Assembly (NCBI GenBank): GCA_003278095.1
Contig: QCHB01000003.1
Span: 62,001 to 126,000, forward strand
Source: SAR116 cluster bacterium AG-390-L20
GTDB taxonomy: Bacteria > Pseudomonadota > Alphaproteobacteria > Puniceispirillales > Marisalimonadaceae
Direction of reading: 5' to 3'
DNA length: 64,000 nt
Positions 9,082-17,526 of this stretch are shown here, in pieces; positions within the stretch are counted from its first letter, which is position 1, and each line of letters opens with the position of its first letter. A model generated the notes under the pieces. The model was not told where the DNA came from. It searched no databases and saw nothing but the letters and a program-made list of their open reading frames with translations. The position numbers and the translations under genes are program-made.

Positions 9082-9792
9082 TTAAACCTCGAAATGAGTA
9101 CATGGTGTAATTTTTGCAACAACTTGAAGCGGATAACGTAAACTATGACTAACTCTACTTTTAAACTCAACCTTTGCTCCTGTTATTTGTATGTAATTGT
9201 ATAGTGCTCGTGTTTCATGCCCAGGGAACTCGTCAAATATTGCGAGGTAAGGAACTTTTAATCGGTCTACTTCCATTAAACAAAATAGAGTAGAACTGTA
9301 GAGATCAGAATCATAATGAACAATTAACGGCCGCTTAATTTTTTTATTAATATTGGTGATAAATGGTGGTAATGTATTTTGGAACCATCCTTTGATGAAT
9401 TTTACTCTTTTATCTTTTATTATAGGCTGTTTGCCATTTACACTAAAACTATTTTTTTTCACAATATTTGTCATAGTATGCCAGTCCTCAGGAAGCCCTA
9501 TAAAACTATCAAAACCAAAAAACTGGTTTCCATCATCATTGAATTTACTGGAAATATATTTTATTGACGCACCTTGCCAGACGCCAAATTCTAGAAAAAC
9601 AAAATTAGAAGGGCAAAATTTACCAATTTCGTCAATCCACATAGTTCTTCTTCTATCATAGCATTTAGTTTCGAAAACTTTTGAAAAGTCTCTACTCAGA
9701 ATATAAAGTGATAGAATTTTTTCTAAAAATTTTATGCTTGGAAACTTGATTTTAGCAATACTAATTGCTATTTCTCTAATAAAATAGTTCAT
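9082..9792 (-). CDS. TylF/MycF-type SAM-dependent methyltransferase
   Basis: 236 residues. Motif I is FLEFGVWQGAS at 66-76 (the GVWxG form typical of macrocin O-methyltransferase relatives), followed by FFGFDSFIGLPEDW (91-104), where the FDSFxGLP pattern marks this family, and HYDSDLYSS (159-167), whose Asp residues correspond to the metal and catalytic aspartates. TylF/MycF enzymes are metal-dependent sugar O-methyltransferases, so O-methylation of a sugar in the surface glycan is likely. It stands alone between two gene-free gaps of 161 and 136 bases. Confidence 0.82.
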   Translation of the reverse strand: MNYFIREIAISIAKIKFPSIKFLEKILSLYILSRDFSKVFETKCYDRRRTMWIDEIGKFCPSNFVFLEFGVWQGASIKYISSKFNDDGNQFFGFDSFIGLPEDWHTMTNIVKKNSFSVNGKQPIIKDKRVKFIKGWFQNTLPPFITNINKKIKRPLIVHYDSDLYSSTLFCLMEVDRLKVPYLAIFDEFPGHETRALYNYIQITGAKVEFKSRVSHSLRYPLQVVAKITPCTHFEV

Positions 9793-9928
9793 CTTTTTTA
9801 TTACCTCTAAATCATGGAGAATTCTTAAACAAATAAAAAATCATGAAAAGTTAACTTAGTTAAAATTCCTTACATTTAATGTTACTTTTAGTGGTTTTAA
9901 TAAATATGTAAATTAAATTAAGTTCTTT

Positions 9929-10888
9929 TTACATAATTTTCTTTAGGTTATAAAGTGTGTCTTGCTCACCTTTAAACTTAAGTTTATAAGGTTTGAAAAT
10001 AAAATTATCATTAAAAAAGATAGTTTCCAAAATTTCATGAATTTTAGAAACTTTGCAATTAAAGTGTCCAAGTGATTTTAATATTTTTGCATTATGTTTC
10101 ATTTCTTTATTTTTATTTTCATAAACAGGAATTATTATACATTCACAGGCCAACAGATCTGACACAGTGCCAAGCCCAGGTCTAACTATTGCTACTCTAA
10201 TTTTTTGGTACATTTTTTTGTCATAAGTGGCCATTTTAAAAGATTTACTTTTAAACTTATAAAAAAATCTTGGTTCTAACCAAATCGTATTTCCAATTCG
10301 ATTAGAAAGTATTTCACAAAAATCCAATAAATCTGACGATATAAGGTTACTTTTCCCTCCTAAACCAGTTGAAATTAAGATATCTTTTTTTAAAGTAAAA
10401 TCTTTTTTAGTATTATTAAAATCTGAGAATAATCCTATCAGTTGTACATTTTTATTGTTTTTTATGTAATCAGGCGCAAAATATTTATTAGCTATTATGA
10501 TTGGTTCATATTTATTCAAAAGATATTCACATTTTTGATAATATTCCAAAGAAACTTTAATTGACCGATGCCAGAAAAAAGAACCAAAAATGATACAGTT
10601 TGGATTAAATTCAAGAACATCAACTAAATTATCAGAAATGAATAAATCATAATTTTTATATAAAATTAGATTGAGCTTTCCTTTAGGTTCATACCCTTCT
10701 AAAATATCATCTAATTTTATTGATAAATTATGCATTTGTATTTTATCTTTAAAATAAAATTTTTTAGCATTATCAATATTACAATAAATAGATACTTCGT
10801 GTCCATTAACTGATAGATGATTTGCTAGAACAGATTGTCTTCTTAAATGTCCTAATCCATTATCAATTACTAAAATACCAATTTTCAT
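9929..10888 (-). CDS. Glycosyltransferase-like protein (GT1/GT28 GT-B fold)
   Basis: 319 residues beginning IGILVIDNGLGHLRRQ with a GLGHL loop at 11-15, as in MurG and MGT-type glycosyltransferases that bind a sugar acceptor near this loop. The C-terminal half has VAIVRPGLGTVSDLLAC followed by IIPVYENKNKEMKHNA, matching the donor-binding region (RPGxGTxSD and P-x5-E) of GT1/GT28-like enzymes. Shorter than MurG (about 355). The start overlaps the stop of the CBS-dehydrogenase gene by 4 bases, so it is likely co-translated with the nonulosonate genes. Donor unknown. Confidence 0.72.
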   Translation of the reverse strand: MKIGILVIDNGLGHLRRQSVLANHLSVNGHEVSIYCNIDNAKKFYFKDKIQMHNLSIKLDDILEGYEPKGKLNLILYKNYDLFISDNLVDVLEFNPNCIIFGSFFWHRSIKVSLEYYQKCEYLLNKYEPIIIANKYFAPDYIKNNKNVQLIGLFSDFNNTKKDFTLKKDILISTGLGGKSNLISSDLLDFCEILSNRIGNTIWLEPRFFYKFKSKSFKMATYDKKMYQKIRVAIVRPGLGTVSDLLACECIIIPVYENKNKEMKHNAKILKSLGHFNCKVSKIHEILETIFFNDNFIFKPYKLKFKGEQDTLYNLKKIM

Positions 10889-12588
10889 TTTCTAAGTGTA
10901 TTATATCCCAATGTAGCGTATGAAATATTATTTTGACTTTTGAATAAAGCTTCGTTGATTTGGTGCCACCCATCAAATAAAATTTTATTTTTTTCATTAG
11001 AAATAAGTGTCTCAATTATAATATTTTTTTTATGATTATTCATAATTAATATAATATCAAAATCATTTATTTGTTGTTCTAATTGGTCAACAACGTTATC
11101 ATTAAGTTTTTTTAGCTCTTTTTTGGAGATAACCCAATCAAAAATCCAAACTTGTTTTACTAACGGCAAAAGATTATTTAACAAATCTACAGAAACAGAC
11201 CCTCTCATATCGTTTGTCTCTGGCTCTCCCTTAAATGCCATACCTACAATTAAAATTTTTAAATATTTCAATTTTAATTTATGTGCCTTACAAAATTCAT
11301 TTATGACTTGTAATGGATATTCTTGGGCTTTCTGGTTTATTTGTCTAGATTGAAAACCAAATGTAGTATCGTTACGATTTTCAGTAAACGAATTATTATA
11401 TAATAATGGATCTTTCGTAAGGCAGTATCCTCCAACGCCTGGACTAGGTTTTGAAATTTTATTTCTAGGATAGCCTTCATTTGCTGCAGTAATTAATTCA
11501 AAAGCATTCACATTAAACTTATCTGCTAAAAAACTTAGTTCATTTGCAAAAGCAAAAGAAAGATCACGAAAAGTATTATTTGATAACTTTACTAATTCTG
11601 CAGCTTCTAGACTTTTCATTGAAACTAAAGAAGGACAAATATTATTCCAAAATTTAATTGCTTTTTCATGACAGGCGTTTGTCAAAGATCCTATAATTTG
11701 TGGCAGAGACTTTAGTTCTTCCAAAGCTGCACCCTCAGCAGTCCTTTCAGGCACAAAAGACACACTAAAATCTGTTCCTCCTGACAATCCACTACTTGTT
11801 TCCAGTATTTTAGTTATAACTGAACGAGTTGTACCAACGGGCACAGTTGAACGTATCATTACATGATCTTCTTTTTTCAACCAATTTCCAATATTTTTAC
11901 AAGCCTCTTCAATGGCTGTGGTATTTACAATGCCTTTACTATCAACAGGTGTGCCCACTGCTATAATATAAATATTTGATTCAGTGTTTGTAATTTTTAA
12001 GTTACACTTTAGTCTACCAGACTCCAAAGCCTTCTTGAGGATAGCTTCAAGTCCTGGTTCAAAAACATGAGAAGCTATTCCATTTTGCAAATCTTTAATT
12101 ATATTGTGATTTTTTTCTATAGCTAATACATTTTGTCCTTCATTTAAAATATGTGCTGCAAGCGTAATTCCCACAAAACCCATGCCTATTAATGTTATAT
12201 GAGATTTTACTTTAGCAAGCATTTCTTGAATAGAAATTACATTCTTGAGTTTATTCTTTTCATCAACAACTACTACAAATTGAATAGTTTTTTTATGTTG
12301 TTGAGACCAATTTTTATAAATCTCGATCCCATCAGATTCTACTTGTTCAATGGTTAAATAGAAAGGATTAGCATTCATAATAGAAACGATTTTATTTGAA
12401 AAACTTATATTTTTATTATAAGCACGCCTAAAGTCTCCATCAGTAATAACGCCCTGAACAACATCGTCATTATTTACAACAACAGCCATTCCTCTGAATA
12501 ACTTATGCAAAGTACTATCGGCCATTTTTCTGTAAACAGTGTCACAAGTATCATCAATATTAGCAATTAGATATTTGCTATCAATCAT
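10885..12588 (-). CDS. CBS-domain pair fused to nucleotide-sugar 6-dehydrogenase
   Basis: 567 residues, about 130 longer than usual UDP-sugar dehydrogenases. Residues 1-128 form a CBS pair (GVITDGDFRRAY at 46-57; VVVVDEKNKLKNVISI at 105-120). The dehydrogenase begins with NAD loop GMGFVG at 135-140. Further motifs: GTPVD, STVPVGTTR, FVPERTAEG, LSNNTFRDL and GVGGYCLTKDP with catalytic nucleophile Cys389. It would oxidise C6 of an NDP-sugar to an acid with 2 NAD. The CBS pair looks like the one found at the N-terminus of PtmE-type nucleotidyltransferases of legionaminic acid loci, here moved onto a dehydrogenase. The gene overlaps neuB by 4 bases. The substrate is not clear; CBS binding of an adenylate or CMP-sugar for control is inference. 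Confidence 0.85.
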   Translation of the reverse strand: MIDSKYLIANIDDTCDTVYRKMADSTLHKLFRGMAVVVNNDDVVQGVITDGDFRRAYNKNISFSNKIVSIMNANPFYLTIEQVESDGIEIYKNWSQQHKKTIQFVVVVDEKNKLKNVISIQEMLAKVKSHITLIGMGFVGITLAAHILNEGQNVLAIEKNHNIIKDLQNGIASHVFEPGLEAILKKALESGRLKCNLKITNTESNIYIIAVGTPVDSKGIVNTTAIEEACKNIGNWLKKEDHVMIRSTVPVGTTRSVITKILETSSGLSGGTDFSVSFVPERTAEGAALEELKSLPQIIGSLTNACHEKAIKFWNNICPSLVSMKSLEAAELVKLSNNTFRDLSFAFANELSFLADKFNVNAFELITAANEGYPRNKISKPSPGVGGYCLTKDPLLYNNSFTENRNDTTFGFQSRQINQKAQEYPLQVINEFCKAHKLKLKYLKILIVGMAFKGEPETNDMRGSVSVDLLNNLLPLVKQVWIFDWVISKKELKKLNDNVVDQLEQQINDFDIILIMNNHKKNIIIETLISNEKNKILFDGWHQINEALFKSQNNISYATLGYNTLRK

Positions 12589-13553
12589 GATAAATCAACT
12601 TCTTCCCAATTATAAATTACCGCTTCTGGAATAGGGTTTTCGTGATTAATTGAAGCAAATCTTCCTCTATAATAATCTCTATTAAGTAATTCTGCATGTG
12701 ATAATTGACGAGTATCAGTACCTAAATAGTCTTTAATATCTTTTAAGTTTGTTTCAATATAATTATCTTTTTCAATTTGATTTAATTTTGCAAACTTTGT
12801 AATTTCTGCAAATTCTTCTGGATTTGTTGAAACTGGACCATCTTTTGTTTTATCAGGCTCAAGAATAGTAAAGTGTCGTTCTATTATTTGGGCACCAAGA
12901 AAAATAGCTGCAATTGAAGCTTTTACGCCATCTTTTTTTATTAGAGTATGATCCGAAAACCCAACATTTTTACATAATTTTTTTAAAAAATTCATACGGT
13001 TTAAATTAAGTTCATATAAAGGAGTAGGATATATTGTTATACAATGAAGAAGTGAAAAATCATGCGTAGAACTTAATATTTTTGATGCCTTCTTTATTTC
13101 AGAATCATAGCTAGATCCAGTTGAGACTATTATTTCCCAGTCATATTTACTTAAATCCCTGAGTAATTGAAAAGATGAGCAATCATAACTTGCTACTTTA
13201 ATTGATCTAAAGCCCAAATCATATAATATTTTAACATGTTGACGAGAGAAACACGTTGTAGTTGGAATAACACCTAAATTATTACATTCAGTTATAAAAT
13301 GTTGAACTGCTTTATTGTCTAGTTCCAACTTTTTTAATCTGTCATACTCTGTTTGGTAGGGTCTTTTAATACAAATTGTTTTACCATCAATCTCAAGACC
13401 ATTTTCAAATTGAGGACGAAAACTTAGATTCTCAGCAAAAATGTGCTGTAATTTTATATGGGTGGCACCTACTTTACTTGCTGCCTGAACCATTTTAATC
13501 ATTGTATCAATATCACCATTATGATTTTGACATAGTTCAGCTATAAACTTCAT
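12585..13553 (-). CDS. neuB: Nonulosonic acid synthase, NeuB family
   Basis: 322-residue NeuB/LegI/PseI-family TIM barrel that condenses a 6-carbon N-acyl sugar with phosphoenolpyruvate. Motifs: AELCQNHNGD (5-14), IKLQ, TTCFSRQ, STGSSYDSE, YPTPLYELNL, GFSDHT, and a substrate region reading IERHFT. The C-terminal antifreeze-like (SAF) domain, usually about 60 residues and part of the active site in the partner subunit, seems shortened: after about residue 285 only TRQLSHAELLNRDYYRGRFA and a short tail remain. It starts immediately after the neuA stop (TAAATG) and overlaps the dehydrogenase downstream. Whether the product is Neu5Ac, legionaminic or pseudaminic acid or another cannot be read; a family member with a non-NulO role is possible. 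Confidence 0.85.
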   Translation of the reverse strand: MKFIAELCQNHNGDIDTMIKMVQAASKVGATHIKLQHIFAENLSFRPQFENGLEIDGKTICIKRPYQTEYDRLKKLELDNKAVQHFITECNNLGVIPTTTCFSRQHVKILYDLGFRSIKVASYDCSSFQLLRDLSKYDWEIIVSTGSSYDSEIKKASKILSSTHDFSLLHCITIYPTPLYELNLNRMNFLKKLCKNVGFSDHTLIKKDGVKASIAAIFLGAQIIERHFTILEPDKTKDGPVSTNPEEFAEITKFAKLNQIEKDNYIETNLKDIKDYLGTDTRQLSHAELLNRDYYRGRFASINHENPIPEAVIYNWEEVDLS

Positions 13554-14261
13554 TTAAATCTCCTTTTTAAATTTTAAGATTTGCTCAGCCAATAAAAAAT
13601 CTACATTAGTATCAATATTTACAGAGTCAATCTTTTCCATTTCATAAGGAAGACACGTTTTACCCTTGAACGAAAAGTTATTAACTATTATATCTCTTTT
13701 AACAATATATAAAGCTCCATTTACAATAAAAACATCAGGTAAGGACTGTCTAGGAGGATTTTCTAAACCAGTCTCTATAAAATCGGTTAGTCTATTTCCG
13801 ACTATTCTTTTCATTTTGAAAGGGTGATTGTTATCTACGTTTACTACGCTTATACAACTATCAAAGTTACTTTTCGCAAACTTTCTTAATGCGTCATCAA
13901 TGTGGTAAGCTTTTCTCAAAGGAGCTGTCGCTTGAAGCATAACTACTATCTCTACAGTTACATTATTAAGTTTTTCATATTCTAATACAGCATGTCTAAC
14001 TGTATCCATTGCTAATGCATTATCTGTAGCTAAATACTTTGGACGTAAAAATGGAACTTTTGCCCCTAAATCTTGAGCAATCCTTTGAATATTTTTAGAG
14101 TCAGTGGAAACTATAAAATCGTCTAAAACTTCACTTTTTTTGGCCTCGACGATGGAATACTCTAAAAGAGGTTTATTTAGTAGTTTTTTAATATTTTTAT
14201 TTTTTACACCTTTAGACCCTCCTCTAGCAGGTATTACGCCTAATACTCTAACTTTATTCAT
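13554..14261 (-). CDS. neuA: CMP-nonulosonate (acylneuraminate) cytidylyltransferase, NeuA-like
   Basis: About 235 residues with a complete CMP-sugar synthetase core: IPARGGSKGVKNKN at the N-terminus (CTP-binding P-loop and Lys), DDFIVSTDS, LRPKYLA, MLQATAPLR, VNGALY and an acidic DSVNIDTNVDF motif for Mg. It activates the NeuB product as a CMP-sugar. A longer reading to 14321 exists but overlaps the previous gene by 59 bases. The ATG at 14261 is preceded by a good Shine-Dalgarno (AGGAAGAG) and brings the homologous region to the usual distance from the start. neuB follows directly. Confidence 0.88.
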   Translation of the reverse strand: MNKVRVLGVIPARGGSKGVKNKNIKKLLNKPLLEYSIVEAKKSEVLDDFIVSTDSKNIQRIAQDLGAKVPFLRPKYLATDNALAMDTVRHAVLEYEKLNNVTVEIVVMLQATAPLRKAYHIDDALRKFAKSNFDSCISVVNVDNNHPFKMKRIVGNRLTDFIETGLENPPRQSLPDVFIVNGALYIVKRDIIVNNFSFKGKTCLPYEMEKIDSVNIDTNVDFLLAEQILKFKKEI

Positions 14262-14262
14262 T

Positions 14263-15219
14263 TCAGACTCTTCCTTTTTGAAGATATGAAAGTTCTTTAA
14301 TTTCAGTATAAGTTCCTCCAAAGTACAAGGAGTATCTTTGTAAAGATGATTTTAAACCAAATAGATGTATTGGATTATGCATTATCTCTGCCTCTAAAAT
14401 GATTTCATTTTCTAATATTTGGAAGTAGTTACTCATTTTTTTATTTAAACAAAAAAGTTTAAATCTTAAATGCGGATAATTATAAAAACTAGGATGAATT
14501 TTAATATAATCGCCCTTACATAAATAATTTTTAAAATATTTACAAATATTTTCTAGGTTAGCTTTGTTCAATCTCATTGCAGTAGGTAAAACACCAACTC
14601 GGTCATCTTTTTTGAGGGAAACATTATAAATCTTGGGAATATAATCAAATTTATTAATTTTAAATTTATCTGATTTTGATATTTTAGGAAAGCATTTATA
14701 ATTTGTAACAATTACGAATTCAAAACTTTTGTTGAAGATATTATTAACTGCAGGGAGGCTAGATCTTCTTTTAATTTCAGTAAGGCTTAGTTTTTTTAGC
14801 TCGTACATCATATTTGAATCATCCCAATAACTGAGATCACCTTCTTCAATATAGACATGACCTACACACAAATTATTATTTTTAAAAGCAAAGAAGTATG
14901 ATGAATCCCATGGTACATACAAAACATACTTTTGCTGTCTTTTAAAAATTTCTTTTTTTATATTCTCTAGTTTTAGGCTCACTCCAAAAATTTTTTTAAA
15001 TATTCTTTCAGTTATTGTTTCGTTAGAATTAAAAATAATACTAGCATTTGAAAAAATCTTTAAATCTCTAATATCAATTATAATAATATTTTTCTTTAAG
15101 ATATCTAACCTATTAACAAACTCATTAATTATTAGTGTTTGAATAGGATTTGTCATAACAAACACATGCAAAATTTTTGAATTGCAATATTTTTCTTTTA
15201 ATAATAATGAATTTATCAA
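14263..15219 (-). CDS. Putative CMP-nonulosonate (sialyl)transferase-like protein
   Basis: 318 residues, not recognised by overall similarity. Three short motifs known from bacterial sialyltransferase and polysialyltransferase families (GT38/GT52/GT80/GT97) are visible in the right order: an acidic pair plus Gly (EEG, 125-127, in VYIEEGDLSY), a Lys-Ile-His-Pro (HP motif, 240-243) and a Ser-Ser pair near the C-terminus (291-292). These families bind CMP-sugars through His-Pro and use the acidic residue as base. Position directly upstream of neuA and neuB supports the role. No membrane segment or signal peptide, so a cytoplasmic transferase. The overlap with the DUF2334 gene is 4 bases. The assignment is an inference from motifs and context. 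Confidence 0.55.
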   Translation of the reverse strand: MINSLLLKEKYCNSKILHVFVMTNPIQTLIINEFVNRLDILKKNIIIIDIRDLKIFSNASIIFNSNETITERIFKKIFGVSLKLENIKKEIFKRQQKYVLYVPWDSSYFFAFKNNNLCVGHVYIEEGDLSYWDDSNMMYELKKLSLTEIKRRSSLPAVNNIFNKSFEFVIVTNYKCFPKISKSDKFKINKFDYIPKIYNVSLKKDDRVGVLPTAMRLNKANLENICKYFKNYLCKGDYIKIHPSFYNYPHLRFKLFCLNKKMSNYFQILENEIILEAEIMHNPIHLFGLKSSLQRYSLYFGGTYTEIKELSYLQKGRV

Positions 15220-15965
15220 TTTAAATTTAACCTTTTTTTTAAACTAAGTTTACAAAGAAAAAAATAATAAAACAAAGAATCATAAAATTTTTTCTTACGA
15301 CTTGTATTTAAATCTAAATCATTGAGTGAAATAAAATTATTCTTGAATTTTTTTAGGTTCTTCTCTAAATTCTCGAAATCAGTAGTTTTCATTGTGTCAG
15401 GATGTAAACAAATGGTCCATATACCAAAAATTTTAAACTTAAACTGCCAGAGTTGTTGGGGTATAAATAAAAAATTTCTTTCAAAAATGGGAAAATAATA
15501 CCATCCATCGCTTATGATTTTTATATTAGTCTCACTTTTTAGAGCCTTAAGTGTATTAAGATCAAAAGTATGTGAAGGGGCTATAAAAACTTGTGGTAAT
15601 ATTTTATTTTTTTTAAAAATAGAATAGGAAGATTTAATTTTTTTTATTTGTGTTCTTAAACTTAATTCTGAAAATTCGCTTCTAGAAGACAAAGGAAATA
15701 ATGACGATTTTCTATCTATTTTGTGATATTTATGATTAAATCCATGAAGTGCAATTGTCCAATCTTTTTTTTTCCATTTTTTTACCTTTATCCAAAATTT
15801 ATTGTCAGGTAAGTTATGATTTAATGTTTTATCTGTATTTTTAGGAATAACAGCTACAATAGGTCGAATATTATTATCTTTTAGAATACTTTCTATTCTA
15901 TTCCATTTTTTACGATCAAGACACGTGTGGGCGTCATCCAATCTAATTAAATATTTAGCGAACAT
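15216..15965 (-). CDS. DUF2334-type polysaccharide deacetylase-like protein
   Basis: 249 residues of a carbohydrate-esterase-4-like barrel. RLDDAH at 8-13 supplies the catalytic/metal Asp pair, IALHGFNHKY at 71-80 the His-x3-His metal site, then FIAPSHTFD and a late CLHPDT motif that resembles the closing His motif. The DUF2334 family is related to NodB-type deacetylases; no signal peptide is visible, so it may act in the cytoplasm on a lipid-linked intermediate or nucleotide sugar rather than on exported polymer. The gene overlaps the KpsC/S-like gene upstream by 11 bases and the putative sialyltransferase downstream by 4. Substrate unknown. Confidence 0.72.
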   Translation of the reverse strand: MFAKYLIRLDDAHTCLDRKKWNRIESILKDNNIRPIVAVIPKNTDKTLNHNLPDNKFWIKVKKWKKKDWTIALHGFNHKYHKIDRKSSLFPLSSRSEFSELSLRTQIKKIKSSYSIFKKNKILPQVFIAPSHTFDLNTLKALKSETNIKIISDGWYYFPIFERNFLFIPQQLWQFKFKIFGIWTICLHPDTMKTTDFENLEKNLKKFKNNFISLNDLDLNTSRKKKFYDSLFYYFFLCKLSLKKRLNLN

Positions 15966-17454
15966 AATTTATAATAAATTGTTTAACTGCATTAAACAAA
16001 TCACTTTTTTGATCCTTGTAATATTCATTATCCAAAAACTTACTAAATCTTTTTTTTGAACTTAAATTTTGAAATCCTACAATTCCAGATTTGATGATTT
16101 CATGTTCAAAAAAACTTTTGATATTATTAATATTATTTGATTTTTTAATCGATTTAAAATTTTTATTTTTAAACCTCTCCCATGTTTCAACATTAGGCAT
16201 ACCCTTAAACCAAGCCTCTCCAAATAGAATTACTTTTTTACCAATTAAAGCAGCTTCAAACCCCACTGTTCCTGAAATGGTTGCTACAAATTGGGCATTT
16301 TTTATTAAATCTTGAGTGTTGCTATCATTTGATACTATAATTAGGTTATTTACATTGTTTAATAAAGAATAGAATAAGGGGCTCCTTCCTTGAGAACCAA
16401 TACGTGCACTCAAAAATTGAGAGGGATGTTCCTTTACAACAATATTGTAATTAGAGGGGAAAAAATCTCGTAATGTACAAATTAATTTAAATTGGTCTTG
16501 AAACTCTCCACCATCAGGCAATGTCGTTCTTTCAGGCTCATAATGTAAAGGAAAAAAAATATAGGGATTGTTAGATTTAAAATCTTCATATATCTGTGAT
16601 TTAAATTCTCTAAATAGAATAGAAGATTTTTTTAATGAAAAATAATAACGAAAAACTGCATTAAAACCAAAAGGGTTAAATGACTCATATTTATTGGCAA
16701 ACATTTTTTTAGGATATTTTAAAAAACGAAACGTATCTTTAAACAACTTTATTTTGTTTACTGCCCAAAACTTTATTGACTTAGATTTTTCACTTAATTC
16801 TTCTAGATGAGGAGCTACCCCATTATTTTTGTCTATTCGTGCATATGTGTCATCAATATAAATATTTAGAGCATTTGTGAGTTTTGATTTACTTGAACTA
16901 TGTTGAGATATTCTAAGTTTATTATATTTACCTTTTGAAAAAATATAAGGGAATAAAGTTGGGATAGGCAAAAGCCCTGAAAAGCTTAAGATTGGAATTT
17001 TTAGGTAATTACATAAACTAAAAACTAAATATTGAGCATGGTTATGTGGTGGTTCGGACATGACAACAAAATGAGGTTGATTTTTGGAAAATCTTTTCAA
17101 TGTCCATATACATACGAAATGAAACCAAGTTTCTTTATCTAATCTTGACATCATGCCGATTTCATCTAATCGATCCATCATTTTAATACAAATATCTTTT
17201 ACAGATATATACTCTTCACTTAAAAAAAAATTATTAAGTGAGCCATCATAATATATTTCTTGATGTGAAGGAGCTTGGTATCTCAGTTCAGAAAGCATTT
17301 TAACTTTATCTCTGCCAAAAAAAGAACAAGCTTCTTTGAAATGAATATCATCAGATAACCATAGTTCTGGTTCAGCAATTTTATTCTCTTTTAAATCTTT
17401 AGCTAATTCAAGCCAATGAGGCGCAGAACTACAAAACATCACGTATTTTTTCAT
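15955..17454 (-). CDS. Capsule-synthesis (KpsC/KpsS)-like glycosyltransferase protein
   Basis: 499 residues. The C-terminal 200 resemble the CMP-Kdo-using capsule proteins KpsC/KpsS: FFPLHYEPERTTLP, NIVVKEHPSQF with a KEHP motif, then FVATISGTVGFEAALIGKKVILFG (about 385-408), where GTVGFEA matches the SSVGFEAL-type donor loop. The N-terminal half is unfamiliar, with EPPHNHAQYLVF near 130. KpsC/KpsS build a Kdo linker on lipid for capsule export; in this locus the CMP-sugar could be the nonulosonate. No membrane segments. The 72-base gap to the ABC gene upstream ends with AGGAAAG near the start. Family-level call only. Confidence 0.65.
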   Translation of the reverse strand: MKKYVMFCSSAPHWLELAKDLKENKIAEPELWLSDDIHFKEACSFFGRDKVKMLSELRYQAPSHQEIYYDGSLNNFFLSEEYISVKDICIKMMDRLDEIGMMSRLDKETWFHFVCIWTLKRFSKNQPHFVVMSEPPHNHAQYLVFSLCNYLKIPILSFSGLLPIPTLFPYIFSKGKYNKLRISQHSSSKSKLTNALNIYIDDTYARIDKNNGVAPHLEELSEKSKSIKFWAVNKIKLFKDTFRFLKYPKKMFANKYESFNPFGFNAVFRYYFSLKKSSILFREFKSQIYEDFKSNNPYIFFPLHYEPERTTLPDGGEFQDQFKLICTLRDFFPSNYNIVVKEHPSQFLSARIGSQGRSPLFYSLLNNVNNLIIVSNDSNTQDLIKNAQFVATISGTVGFEAALIGKKVILFGEAWFKGMPNVETWERFKNKNFKSIKKSNNINNIKSFFEHEIIKSGIVGFQNLSSKKRFSKFLDNEYYKDQKSDLFNAVKQFIINYVR

Positions 17455-17526
17455 ATACTTTCCTTACTAAAAAGAGGATAAAAGTCAAATAAAGCTTGTT
17501 ATTTATTTAGATCACTCAGGTAATAA

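Noticed and set aside
12585-14261. Naming the acid as Neu5Ac
   Set aside because: NeuB/NeuA motifs are shared by Neu5Ac, legionaminic and pseudaminic pathways; the missing intermediate genes leave the product open.
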